Positions 36,921 to 47,175 of a DNA stretch of 64,000 nucleotides are shown piece after piece. The stretch's first letter is position 1. Every line of letters starts with the position of its first letter. The position numbers and the translations under genes were made by a program. Source of the stretch: Erythrobasidium yunnanense (Eukaryota; Basidiomycota; Cystobasidiomycetes; Erythrobasidiales; Erythrobasidiaceae); NCBI GenBank assembly GCA_001600175.1, contig BCJC01000005.1, positions 1,964,471-2,028,470 of the forward strand. The letters run 5' to 3'. The notes beneath the pieces were generated by a model. It had not been told where the DNA came from and did not search any database. It was given only the letters and a program-made list of their open reading frames with translations.

Positions 36921-38707
36921 CTATCGTCGCGGGCGCGTGAATAGTCTCGAGCCTGGTAGATAGTACAAGACGGAAGACAAACTACCCAGCCACGAGGTCA
37001 GCATCTGCGCCGACTTGCTTTTCGCAGCTACGGCTAGATGTGTAGATGGAGTGAAGAGCAGACCCTCGACTGATGAGCTGAAGAAAGGCTGGGCTGCATC
37101 TCGGATCTCTTGAATCAAAGCCACTTCATCGTGTGTTACATCGGCTCCTTCGGGCCCAGATTGCTCCTCCTCATTCATAAGAGTAGACTTTTGTGCCATT
37201 CCTTCGTCTCCAAACCGCCTAGCAAGCTCCAGCTGAGAAAGCGCTTTTGATAATCGATGCGCAGCTTGGATGCCAGTCGAAGAGTCCAGAGCTCCAGGAA
37301 GGAGGCTTTCTAGCTCTGCATCCATAGTATATTGATTATGACCTCCTCCAAAGTACGACAAACGACGCATAGCCAGCTCAGTTTGTGTTAAGTCGCTCGA
37401 CACCGCTCGTTGACGAGGAAGAGGCAGAGGTGAAGGAGGAGCAGACTGAAGGTCCTGTTCTTCTTGCTGATCACTCTTTGGCAGTGGGATGTGGGTAGGC
37501 GCCTTTCCGTCTGATTGTAAAGCTGTCATTTGTGCATCTTCTGCTTGCACTGTTCTTGTCCCATCTTCCGTGCTCTCTTGCGGACTCGGAAGGTGGTCTT
37601 CCTTGTCCGCTTCTTCCTCCTGCTGGACAGGCACAGTTTCTGTAAGGGACCCTTCCCTAACCTCCGTTTCCTCTGGTAACACCGAGAATTCCTCCTTCGG
37701 TCCAGTATGCTCCGCATTGCAAGCTAGCAATACTTCAGCATGTACCTTTTCCACCTCCGCTTCTTGAACCACTGCGCCGGCTGGAGAAAGCGAAGAGTCG
37801 AGCTGCTCCGATAATATGGCGGACCTCGACCCTCTTTGATTCGCTTGTGACCAGGTTGGCGGGTTCCAATCATTTGCAGATGTTACATTAAGGGTGCCCG
37901 CCAGCACTGTTGATTCTTTCCGAACTTTGGCTAGAAAGCGAGGCACCAAGACTTGGGTGCAAGTGCGGATCACATAGGAGGGTGTCCATTCTTTTTCATA
38001 TTTCATATGAAGGTATAAGCATAAGCATAAAGGATATGGAATCTTCGAGCAGGAGCAGACGCACTGAGAAGGTCTCCAATATCGGTGATCTGGGTCAACT
38101 CGACGCCTGCTGCGACCTCCTGCAGCATGCATCCGCCAATGGAGAGGTTGAAGCGTTGGTAGCCCTTCTTCGTGGGCGCAAGAGGTGATTGGACAGAGTT
38201 GGAAGCGGATATGATTTGGTTTAAGCTGGTTTGTGCATTGACGGAGAGGACCACCATGTCCCGCTGCTTGACAACAGCTATAGAGCATGTATGTCAGTAC
38301 CGATTTCAAGAAACAGAGAACATACTCACGAAAGATGCCTGCCAGCCGGATATATTCTGTGCAAGCAGTCGCGAAGTCGCATGGCAGTTCTTTTAGCACC
38401 TGTCCAGCTTCGAATGAGGTGTCCCATCTGTCCTCATACTTAGCTAGCATCTCTTTGCTCAAACTTGTCTGACTGACAGCTTCCTATTATCAACCCTGCT
38501 CAACAGCTCGTACAGCGACCTGAGCGCTACACTTTGCAACGTAGCCTGGACGCAGAACAGGCTGATGTCGTTTCCTTGCCCTTGACGAACTGTGTAGTGG
38601 ATCTGGCCATCTGAAGTAGACGATTCGTAGAGAGCTGTCCAGAGCGGGACCGCTTCTAGGAGATGCTGAAAGCGACATAGCAAGTCGTGCGCCTGCTCTG
38701 CCGACAT
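36921..38707 (-). CDS. START-like (DUF3074-type) lipid-binding protein
   Basis: Starts MSAEQAHDLLCRFQHLLEAV at 38707. The segments VQATLQSVALRSLYELLSR, YEDRWDTSFEAGQVLKEL, AVVKQRDMVVLSVNAQTS, NLSIGGCMLQEVAAGVELTQ and TPSYVIRTCTQVLVPRFLAK follow the order of a START/DUF3074 helix-grip domain, which holds a single lipid or sterol. The first junction is difficult: the best fit is a 56-nt intron with donor GTTGAT and acceptor gctaag that restores the W-D alignment. After the domain comes a long acidic, Gln/Glu-rich disordered region, then an amphipathic end (LTSWLGSLSSVLYYLPGSR) that could touch membranes. Role inferred: lipid transfer or sensing. Confidence 0.6.
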
Positions 38708-38841
38708 TCCGCCTTCATGCCTTGGCTATCTTGCTATCTTGATAGAGTCCACACGTGGTAGAAGAGAGACCTTGGGAATGTCTGAGCTGATCCATTCCAG
38801 TCGAAGCAGGGCGCGTGCTTGTGCTGGACGGAACGAGCTGC

Positions 38842-39494
38842 TCAGACTGTTTCGGTCGTAGAGCCTGAGGCGGTACCTCCAGTGGATGCTGAGGATGAAG
38901 AAGATGTCCCAGCTAGTAGCTGGAAAGGAAAGCCAATCTTGCTAACGAGTTGGTTGTAGTGCCTTGCCGCAATGATTCTGCCTCGAATGACCACAACAAA
39001 CAGCGCGACTGTTGCGAATGAGAAGTTTGCGAGCTGTAAGATTGAAGTGTATGAGCATATATTATACTTCAAATGGGCTTTCCCTCACGATAAACTCCCA
39101 AAAGTCCTTGCGCTCCGTCTCGATGGCTCTTGGACACGGCTCATACGACGTGAAGACTTTAGAATCTGGCAGACTGTTCGCAATGCTACCACTACTGTCC
39201 AGACCTTGTAACTGCTCGAGCGAATCGACGACGAAACACCGGATCAGGCGACGATTCCCGTAGACGCTGCACGCTGGCTCGCTTCTCTGGTTCGCTGGAC
39301 ACGCTTCACAGTCTCCCAAGGGTGAACAAGCTGTCGGGATATACGACGATCAGCTATAGCTCACGAAGGACTGCTTCTGAAGATGCCGACTTGCCTAGCT
39401 GACCCGTTAATGGTAACGGTGGAGGACTGTCTGCGAGTGCAGACAGCACACAGTAGCTCGCAAGCAGCACGAGCGTAGTCCACCATCTGGACAT
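38842..39494 (-). CDS. JTB-family single-pass membrane protein
   Basis: Three or four exons. The start MSRWWTTLVLLASYCVLSAL is a clear signal peptide ending near ALA-D. The lumenal part is Cys-rich: SPLGDCEACPANQRSEPACS, then RRLIRCF and YEPCPRAIETERKDFWEF. A membrane helix (FSFATVALFVVVIRGRII) and a short Ser/Thr-rich cytosolic tail follow. The Cys spacing, the 'C.A...ER.DFW.F' block and the basic VVIRxR border match JTB (jumping translocation breakpoint), a conserved transmembrane protein tied to cytokinesis and mitochondrial function in animals. A 39-nt in-frame stretch (GLDSSGSIANSLP) could be exon or intron. It is divergent from the thiosulfate transporter. Confidence 0.72.
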
Positions 39495-40108
39495 GGCCAA
39501 TAGCCTGCTCTTCGTGCTGCCTTATACGGTGTTGGAGACGTCAAGACAGCAGAAGCAAACGCAGTCTCACTTCGTCCAGAACCGTACATCCGCAACAACA
39601 ACACTCGTGAAGTATACAGCTCGTACTGGAAGTGAAACAGCACGGCCGGCTATCCTGACACCTTGGAGGTCTTCTGTAAGGCTACATCTTGCAGCGATGG
39701 GAATGACAGCCAGCTTTACAACAGCCGGACAGTCAGCGCAGAAGTCACAGGAGATGCAACGCAAGGTCTCGACTACCATTTATCGAGCTCCGAAGAGCCC
39801 ACACCAGTGCAGGACCGTCCCGTGCCTACCATATCTAATAAGCTGGCCACGCCTATTCCAGCTTTGCACAGTGCAAATACCCTATCTCCTACGTCATGAG
39901 GACCTCTTATCGTCCTGTCTGTCCCAACGGAGATGCTCGAAAGCTGCTCTCCGGGCACTCGGACACCCGGGCAGGCGGACAAGCGCTCCTCTGCCTAATG
40001 GTCGCCACTCCCCGAACTGCGACTTTCTTTCTTTCCGCCCTGTCTTCTCTGCGTTCTCATATCTTCTTTTCCTTACTCCCAATCCATAGACAAGACTTCT
40101 TCAGCAAC
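39495..40108. other. divergent promoter region with unexplained open frames
   Basis: 614 bp between divergent JTB-like and YeeE-like genes. The + strand is open over nearly its full length in one frame, and a second frame (about 39630-39899) has a protein-like composition (YPDTLEVFCKATSCSDGND). Neither has a clear start or splice pattern. Probably regulatory and leader DNA, but a small gene cannot be excluded. Confidence 0.3.
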
Positions 40109-41132
40109 ATGGCAGCGTCCGCAATCAGTGGTACCGCCTTTGGTGCTGCTCTGGCCTACTCCGGCGTATGGCGACCCGATGTAATCTACCAGCAACTTCG
40201 TTTCCAAGATCTCTCTATGGTGCAAGTTTTCATAACAGCCAGTGCAACAAGCGCGTAAATCCAGACGTCTCCAACTGGATTGTATGTTACTTATACAATG
40301 TCCCTTTAGAGTTGCGGTTCTCGTCACAAGCAAGAGCAACATAGCAACAGTCAAAGCTCGTCCAACTTCCACTATTGGCCTGTTCCCGTATGACGCGAAT
40401 GTCCTAGGAGGAAGTTTAGTTGGACTAGGCATGGCGCTCTCTGGAGCGTGTCCGGGAACAGTCTTGGTGCAGGTCGTAGCTGGAATTTCATCTGGCTACT
40501 ATGCAGTCGTCGGATGCCTGCTTGGAGCAACGGTCTATGCCGCAGTAGCCGACATATATCAACGTCGTTCGGGCAAGCCAATTATACAAACGACACCTGG
40601 AAGGACAATCTCATCACCATTCTCTCACTCTTCTATGCTGCTAGGATATGCAACAGCATGTGCTGGAGGGACTCTGCTGTTGCAACGAGCAGGGTACAGA
40701 AAACTGTTGCAAGGTGTAGCTCTTTCCGGAGGATTAGCAATAGGAGGAGCACAGCTGCTTTCATTGCTGCTGCGGAGAACGACCGTAGGAATATCGTCTG
40801 GCTACGGTGTTATCGGAGACTACTTGTGGTCGATGCTGGGCAGCAAGTCACCCGCAAGCTCGACATCCTGGCAGCCTATCATATTCAATGCTGGAGTGAT
40901 GTCAGGCAGCGCCCTTGTCCTGTCGTCTATCTCCAGCATACGCACAAGCCATCTGGCTATAGCACCTTTGCGAGCGCTGCTGGGAGGTGTCTGTCTGGCC
41001 GTTGGAGCTCGGATAGGCGGTGGATGTACTTCGGGACATGGCATCAGCGGCATGGCGACACTTGGAATTTCAAGCTTTGTCACGGTAGCTGCGATGTTTG
41101 GTGTGGGGATAGCAGGGGCAACGTGGCTGTAA
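40109..41132 (+). CDS. YeeE/YedE-family thiosulfate transporter
   Basis: Two exons with an intron near 40256-40310 (in phase). The product starts MAASAISGTAFGAALAYSGV and has about nine hydrophobic helices. Signature blocks are GMALSGACPGTVLVQVVAG in the first half and GARIGGGCTSGHGISGMATL in the second: the two pseudo-symmetric re-entrant loops, each with a conserved Cys, of the sulfur-transport domain. In bacteria YeeE/TsuA takes up thiosulfate through Cys-mediated relay; fungal homologues are plausible thiosulfate or sulfur-compound transporters of the plasma membrane. Both Cys motifs are intact. The start is the first ATG of the hydrophobic frame, in a good context (caacATGG). Confidence 0.85.
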
Positions 41133-41688
41133 CTGCAAAGAACAACCGCAACTGACGCAAGAAGTACGTTTAGATCTCGACATCTTTCTCTTGAACCGTT
41201 GCTTGCAGCCAAATCGTGTCGGTAACTTACATGAGGTCAGAATCTCTCGAGTCGGATACTAAATCCCTTCATCGCGTTCGATGCTTGCCTTCATTGCTCC
41301 CTACTTCTGGTTTGGCCTTGTGAGGCCTTGCAGCGCTATTATCGCAATTTTTGAAGGCTTTCGCTTCCCTGTTGCACAAGCTTAGCAGGCCACACTGCGA
41401 AAAATGGTGTCGTTTAGCTCCGAGGCTCATGAAGCGGACTCTAAGATGAGACAGTGGTTGTCAAAGCGCCCGCAACAGCAAAGACCGACGCGTTGAGGGG
41501 AGTGAAGTTGTCAGTATATTCCATGGATAGTCAAGCCAGTGTAGGAAAGACATCGCAAGACGCAAGACGACTTATGTGAAACTCCGACAACGGGATGAAA
41601 TAGCACGCCTGACCTTAGAAACGGTGCAATGCCTGAATCTTGTATGTCGATCGCTGCGCTTCAAAACTTGCCGGTCAACGCTACCACC

Positions 41689-41895
41689 TCAGTAGGTGAA
41701 TCCGCATATCGTACAGTGATGGCGCTTCCTGGGCAGGCCCGGTACGATTATGGTATTGCAACGTCGAGGAGGCATCTGGAGTTGGCATCCTGGTGTGAGC
41801 TGTCCGCAATTGTTGCAGCGGCCGACAGCAACTGTAGCGCCAAATAGATTGGTAGCAGTCGTTGGTTGTATATTGGCTTGAGTGCAGCAGGGCAT
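41689..41895 (-). CDS. possible distant member of the Cys-rich family
   Basis: A 68-aa ATG frame starting MPCCTQANIQ, with VGRCNNCGQLTPGC, a further PPRRCN, and an end KRHHCTICGFTY. The terminal CxxC-G-aromatic followed at once by a stop is like the terminal modules of the tandem family at 22.9-24.9 kb (CTLCGYV, CLYCGNV). Overall similarity is weak, and an equally protein-like frame runs on the other strand (41629-41847). Treat it as a candidate zinc-knuckle protein. Confidence 0.35.
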   Translation of the reverse strand: MPCCTQANIQPTTATNLFGATVAVGRCNNCGQLTPGCQLQMPPRRCNTIIVPGLPRKRHHCTICGFTY

Positions 41896-42051
41896 AGTGG
41901 CTGGCTTAGTTGAAGAGACTTTTTTGTGCCAATCTGTGATCTGTAGTTGCAGAGGCAAGGAGAGTCGGGCAGGGAGCAGAGCGTGTGCACAGAAACTTTA
42001 TGGGTCCCTTCAGGTTGTCCCATTGTACTTTGCTGAAAGGTAGGCTCACAG

Positions 42052-42522
42052 ATGGTCAAAAGATCACGGCATCCCGTTTCGTATGTGCTGCTTGCCAAGG
42101 AGACAATCTTGACGTTCGATAGAGAAACGTATCAGGGGCGTGTGTTGGCTTTGCTGCGCCACCGCGAGCTTATCAAGAGCATCAGCATCATATTGGAGGA
42201 GAAGACAGAAGGACGATCAGCTGTAGCAACGTGTAATTGGCCATGGTGGCCACATATGCTATGGAAAGGAGGATAGTCTTCAAGACATCGGATGCCGGAG
42301 AAAGGTCAGTCTTCAGCTCGACTGGCATTGTCTGACGGTAGAGGCATGCGGGGGACGCTGAGAGTGGCAGGATGTAGAAGACAGGTGCTACTGGACTCTT
42401 ACACCGCAATGAGCAGGTGCAGGATTGTATTGACTCATCTCTTCGCTGGAGGTGTCAGCAAACTCAGCAAACGAGAAGAAGCGCTTGTAAAACAGTCCAA
42501 TGGAGCAGATAAGGGGTCTTAA
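42052..42522 (+). CDS. possible small gene, unknown
   Basis: Two exons could join in phase (donor GTGTAA after 'SAVAT', acceptor cttcaag), giving about 139 aa starting MVKRSRHPVSYVLLAKETIL. The first part is helix-rich (ALLRHRELIKSISIILEEK). A competing minus-strand frame with a hydrophobic end (42188-42409) covers part of it. No family recognised. The flanking DNA of the 41.1-42.7 kb stretch shows no other gene. Confidence 0.28.
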
Positions 42523-42707
42523 TGCTGAAAAGATGAATGATCTCCATTTCCATACTGCTACTGCGTCCCAAGTCTAACCCAGTCTATGGTGGTCGTGATT
42601 TGCTGAGTTGAAGAATGCGAATCAAGGGTGGGTGCTCGCCTTGCCCTTCCACTGATGCGAAAGCAACGCAGCTCCGAGCGCGCCATGGTGTGTCGTAGCC
42701 GAGAAGT

Positions 42708-44327
42708 CTATGCATAGACATCCTTTGGCTCCGTGCCCAGACCAGCCTTCTCACGAGCCTGTCCCCATTTGCGCAGGCGGATGGCTTCGATCTGAATGAA
42801 GCCAGAGGTATCTGTAGGGAGGAAGCCACCGAGCTCGTCCATCGATGATTCGCGGGCGTCGTAGAGGGCCTGCAGATGCAACAAGTCAGCAAAGGTCTCA
42901 CGATATAGAGCTGGGCTGTGATGATAGACTTACAGCCGTCTCTGAGCTTCGTCCTTCCACAATGACATTTCCCTTGAAGAGTGCTAGCCTGACCTGTCCG
43001 TTGACATTCGTCTGACTGGCCGCCAAGCAGCTCTGGACGAACTCCCTCTCTGGCGAGAACCAGTATCCGTTGTATAGAATCTTTGACAGTTCCGCCGTGA
43101 CGAATCCGTCCCTCAGTGCTCTGACGTTCCTATCTAGCACCAATCCTTCAAGATCCATGTGCGCTTTACGAAGGATGGTAGCTCCTGGCGTCTCGTAGCA
43201 TCCACGAGACTTGACTCCAATGAAGCGGTTTTCTACAATATCGATTCTTCCAATACCGTGGTTGCGTGCTAGCTTGTTGAGCGTAAGGAACAGCTCGACT
43301 GGGTCGGTAACTTCCTTGTTGCTCTGATCTGAAAGGACGAGTTTCGATGGGATACCCTTCTCGAAGTGTAGGATAATGCGTTCAGGCGTGTTGGGAGCTT
43401 CTTCAATCGACTTTGTCAATTTCCACATATCTGAAGGAGGAGTCGTATCTGGGTCTTCTAGGATACCAGCTTCATACGAAATATGGAAGAGGTTCTCATC
43501 GGTCGACCAAGGTTTAGCAGCCGTCTGGAAGACGGGAATACCGCTCTTTGCAGCGAAATCGAGGAGTGCTCCACGGCCTGCGAATCGGTCGTAGAATTCG
43601 GGAAGTCGCCAAGGTGCAATGACCTTGATATCGGGTTTCAAGCCGTAGAAGGCTAGCTCGAAGCGGACTTGATCGTTGCCTTTGCCGGTGCAGCCATGTG
43701 AGACGAATTGGCACCCTTCACGCTCTGCGACTGCAATCATGGCACGAGCGATGACGGGACGAGCGAGAGATGTTCCGAGAAGGTAGACGCCCTGGAAGAT
43801 ATCTTAGCTTGTTGTGCGAATTGTGAGCGAAGAAGCACCTATCGCACCTCATAGATGGCATTGGCCTGGACAGCAGGGTATACGAGGTGTTCGATGAACT
43901 CTTTCTTGAGGTCCTGAAGGTGATTATAAGTGTCAGCCATGTACTCAGCCGACCCAGGAAAGCCAAAGACACCATACTTCCAAGAAGAACTTTTTGGCGC
44001 CAACTTTCAAGGCCTTTTCTTTAGCAGCAGCATAGTCCTCTTCTTGCCCTACATCTGCCACTGTTTATTGATGTTAGAATGCTCCTTCTTGTGGATTTTC
44101 GCGACCTTACTGAATGCGATAACTAGGGGAATTTCGAGTCAGCCAAACAGGATGGACCTCAGTAAGATTGGGATCAGCACCTTCGTATCCTTGTTCGATA
44201 AGCCATGCAAGGATACAGGATGTGTCTGTCTTGCGAATATTAGAGATTTGTCGTATTCTTCAGGCCATTTTGCCCTACCCAGTCCTCCAGAGTATGCCAG
44301 CAATACGCGTCCTTTAGTTGCAGCCAT
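42708..44327 (-). CDS. ARG1: argininosuccinate synthase
   Basis: Several exons, starting MAATKGRVLLAYSGGLD (the D and following TSCILAWLIEQGYE come from exon 2). The SGGLDTS P-loop binds ATP. Next come DVGQEEDYAAAKEKALKVGA, GTSLARPVIARAMI, FVSHGCTGKGNDQVRFEL and the citrulline/aspartate-site blocks (GRIDIVENRFIGVKSRGCYE, then ETPGATILRKAH). The large exon 42898-43740 covers most of the catalytic domain; the last exon ends GLGTEPKDVYA at 42708. The enzyme joins citrulline and aspartate using ATP in cytosolic arginine synthesis. All expected motifs are intact. The upstream region is shared with a Ser-rich unknown gene transcribed the other way. Confidence 0.95.
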
Positions 44328-45166
44328 GATGGATGAATAGATGGAGAGTAGTGAGAGTAGAGGTGAATGAGTATCTATTCTTCTTTATCAGTCTGTCCAG
44401 AGCAATCCCTGTTCCTCCCAAAATTTGCTGGATAGGGGTCGAGTGATCGGGGACTGTCGGAGGAGAAGGAGGAGGCAGAAGCAGCATACTCTAGCTCAAA
44501 TACTACCACTATCTCCCCATTATTACTATACCTCCCCTTTCCTCATCTCTTCTCGCTCTCCCATCTTTCGCAGCCAGCCTCGATCAACTGTTTTGGCGCG
44601 CATTCCAGGCAGGCGATTCTCTCTGCTCTCGACAACCCAGTCGCAACAATGCTGTGACAGCAAGCCAAAGATCAGAGTCGATAAATCACATTCATTCCTC
44701 TACAACCTTCCAATATCATCTCGCATACGTCCCGAAACGGCCCACGTACAACGCGAATCCGAGGAGCAGCCCAAGCGAGAGCGAGCGAGATAGCCCAAGG
44801 AGCGAGCTTGCTCGACTTTGACTCGATACAGCTGCTAGCTGCAGCCACTACTGCAAACTCGTCCAGACTGGAGTCAAAGAGTCAGTTGTCAACGGATAAG
44901 CGACACTGCCTCGACCAGAACAGAGGGATTTTGGAGGGCAGAGAGCAAGGGAGAGGGAGAGAGAGCAACCCTCTCTTGCTCCAAATCACAGTCCTTGAAC
45001 GAAATTACCCAACCTCAGCTCTCCACCATGTGTTTGTGACCGCCCGTCCGCTTCCAGGCTCTTTTGAGTAAGCGAGACCTGTCAGGGTAGCGGTGCGCAT
45101 AGAACCATCCTCGGTGGCAGTCACACTACACATCTCTCACACATTCAATCAGTATACGGTAGATAG
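44328..45166. other. divergent upstream region of ARG1 and Ser-rich gene
   Basis: 839 bp without a convincing gene. The middle is rich in CT and then in purine GAGAG tracts (around 44940-44970), as often seen in fungal promoters and leaders. Short frames start at non-ATG codons. Confidence 0.4.
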
Positions 45167-46416
45167 ATGGACACCATGACCGCCTCCGCGTCCTCTTCAC
45201 CTCCCCTCACGGACCTCGCTCTCGCTTCACTGTCGCTGGTCGACGTGGAGTTCGATAGTACAAATAAGTCACTATACAGCAGTAAAGGAGTACAACAATC
45301 AAATCACCAACAAGCCAGAAGCGACACCAACCTCCTATTCACGTGCAACCCAAACGCCCTTGTCGGAGCTGGCGGATCACGACCACTCGCAGCGTCATGT
45401 CTCTCGAGGACATTGAGCAACAGATCAACATCGAGCAATGCATCCTCAGTCAACTCGAACAGATCCGTACGCTTTACAGAGGATAAGCCGCAAGTCAGGT
45501 ATACCTACCCTAAGCACGTCTATGATAGGGTGAGTGGCATCGCTCCGTGCTCATTGAACACAATGCTGACTCATAGTCTGATTTCCAGGCCCCTATTCGC
45601 GTAGATGAGCGACTCGCCTTGAAGCGGTGTAGAAACGAAGAAGAGCCTCGGAAATGGGTAGAATACCTCATCGACGATTTCAACGGCACCGACGCCCTCT
45701 CAAAGTATGACGACTACGATTGGAGCATTCCAGGCGAAGATAAAGTCAGCTACCCATCTGTGGCCCAGCTCTCACAGCTCCCGCCACTACCTCCTTCGCC
45801 GCTCGACGTAGTCAAAACGGCTGTCAGTAGCAAGTCGCAGGTCCAACTAGATCTATTCAAGATGTCCTCTTCAGGCAGCTCAGGAAGTGACAGCGATTCC
45901 GATGGCTCAAGCGAAGGATGCGACATCTATCGTAGTGTCCTATGCGATCAAAGCCCAACTTCCACTCCAGCTACATCTCCAGCCTCATCTCCTCTGAGCA
46001 ACGTATTGCCGACTGGCTCCTTCGCTTGCGATAGCGGAGATTGCGACGAGTCGAAAGCTTGTCCCTCCCTTATGGCTACTCCGACTAGATGCGCTCCCTC
46101 TACGAGCAGCAACACCAGCATCGTGGTCCTACCTCTCTTCTCTCTTTCCTACGCTTCTCCAGCTCGAAGCATACCCAGTACGAGCTCCCCAAACTTTGCA
46201 AGATGGGATGGGATGTATACATCGTCCCTGCCTACCAGCTTTTGCTCGCCTTCTTCGGCTTTATCGACGGACTTCAACGCTTCGATTAAGGAACTACAAG
46301 GCGTATGTCCAGGAGGAAATGTAGAGAAGAAGCGACTCAGAATGGAGAGGCTTAAACTGCTTCGGGAGAGATGCAGTGCGCAAGAAGACAGCTTTGAGTG
46401 CCTCGGAGGATTTTGA
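45167..46416 (+). CDS. Ser-rich protein with VRFxED motif, unknown
   Basis: Two exons: from MDTMTASASSSPPLTDLALA to HVYDR, intron (gtgagtggc...), then APIRVDERLALKRCRNEEEP to 46416. The conserved-looking core is NRSVRFTEDKPQVRYTYPKH, followed by WVEYLIDDFNGTD; the rest is Ser/Pro/Thr-rich and probably disordered. 'SVRF' resembles an RVxF docking motif for protein phosphatase 1, which would make it a possible PP1 partner; this is inference. The C-terminus is a basic helix (KKRLRMERLKLLRERC). The 3' border of the intron could be either of two in-phase sites five codons apart. Confidence 0.62.
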
Positions 46417-47175
46417 GAGGCTTTTTATGTGCTTTGATATTACGACCGTTTCTCGCTCTTCTGCTCGGCTAGCTTCCTCGAGTCCTCTCTATCGATCGTC
46501 TATAGTTGCCTCGAAACACGTTTTCCTACATCGTTCCTACTCACCCGTTTATAGATGTGCACCCTCCTTCTACCTTTTCTATAGCCCCGTGTAGTTATGT
46601 TCCTCCTGCTTCATAGATGCTCCTCTCCCCTTTCTCCCTTACCTTTACATGCGACGTGACGTAGCATAGTCTCCTACTTTCTTCCCGTAGATAGATTTAA
46701 CGCATGCTGATTGCTGCAGCCGAGAGCTAAATGCGCAAAGGTATCGTAGTTCTTTCAAGCATGCTCTGCCTCGGCATCCGCACAAGTCAGCGCTAGCTCA
46801 ACAGCGACAGACCGCTTGGCTTACGAGCGCATATCTCACAACGCGACCTCCAGCTGCACTAGCATGAACGCACTTCCCGCTCCGGCAACCTCGCTGCTCA
46901 CGCTCTGGACTGCCAGCGAAAATTCCGCACCTGACGTTCACCACGAGGCACAGCTATCACTAACCTGCCTGACTGACGCTACTGACAAGAGCTTCGATTT
47001 TTTCAGACCGGTACAAATACCACTCCAGGCGAGCTCCCTCTCCTCTCTTCATTCACACCTCAATCGCTCAGTAAGTTTACACAAGTCAGCTCACAAGTAA
47101 GTTTCTATAAGCTGTCAAGCCTCGACAGGTGGGTTCTTATTGTGCTGAAAACTGCAATGCTCTCGCTTACATAGA
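46417..47175. other. intergenic region before SR/USP-like gene
   Basis: 759 bp, T/C-rich with many TCTCC tracts at its start, consistent with a 3' end followed by a promoter. An open frame at 46816-47100 starts at a non-ATG codon. Nothing else seen. Confidence 0.4.

Noticed and set aside
42188-42409. 73-codon minus frame with a hydrophobic end
   Set aside because: No convincing start, partner exon or family; kept only as a competitor of the weak + strand call.
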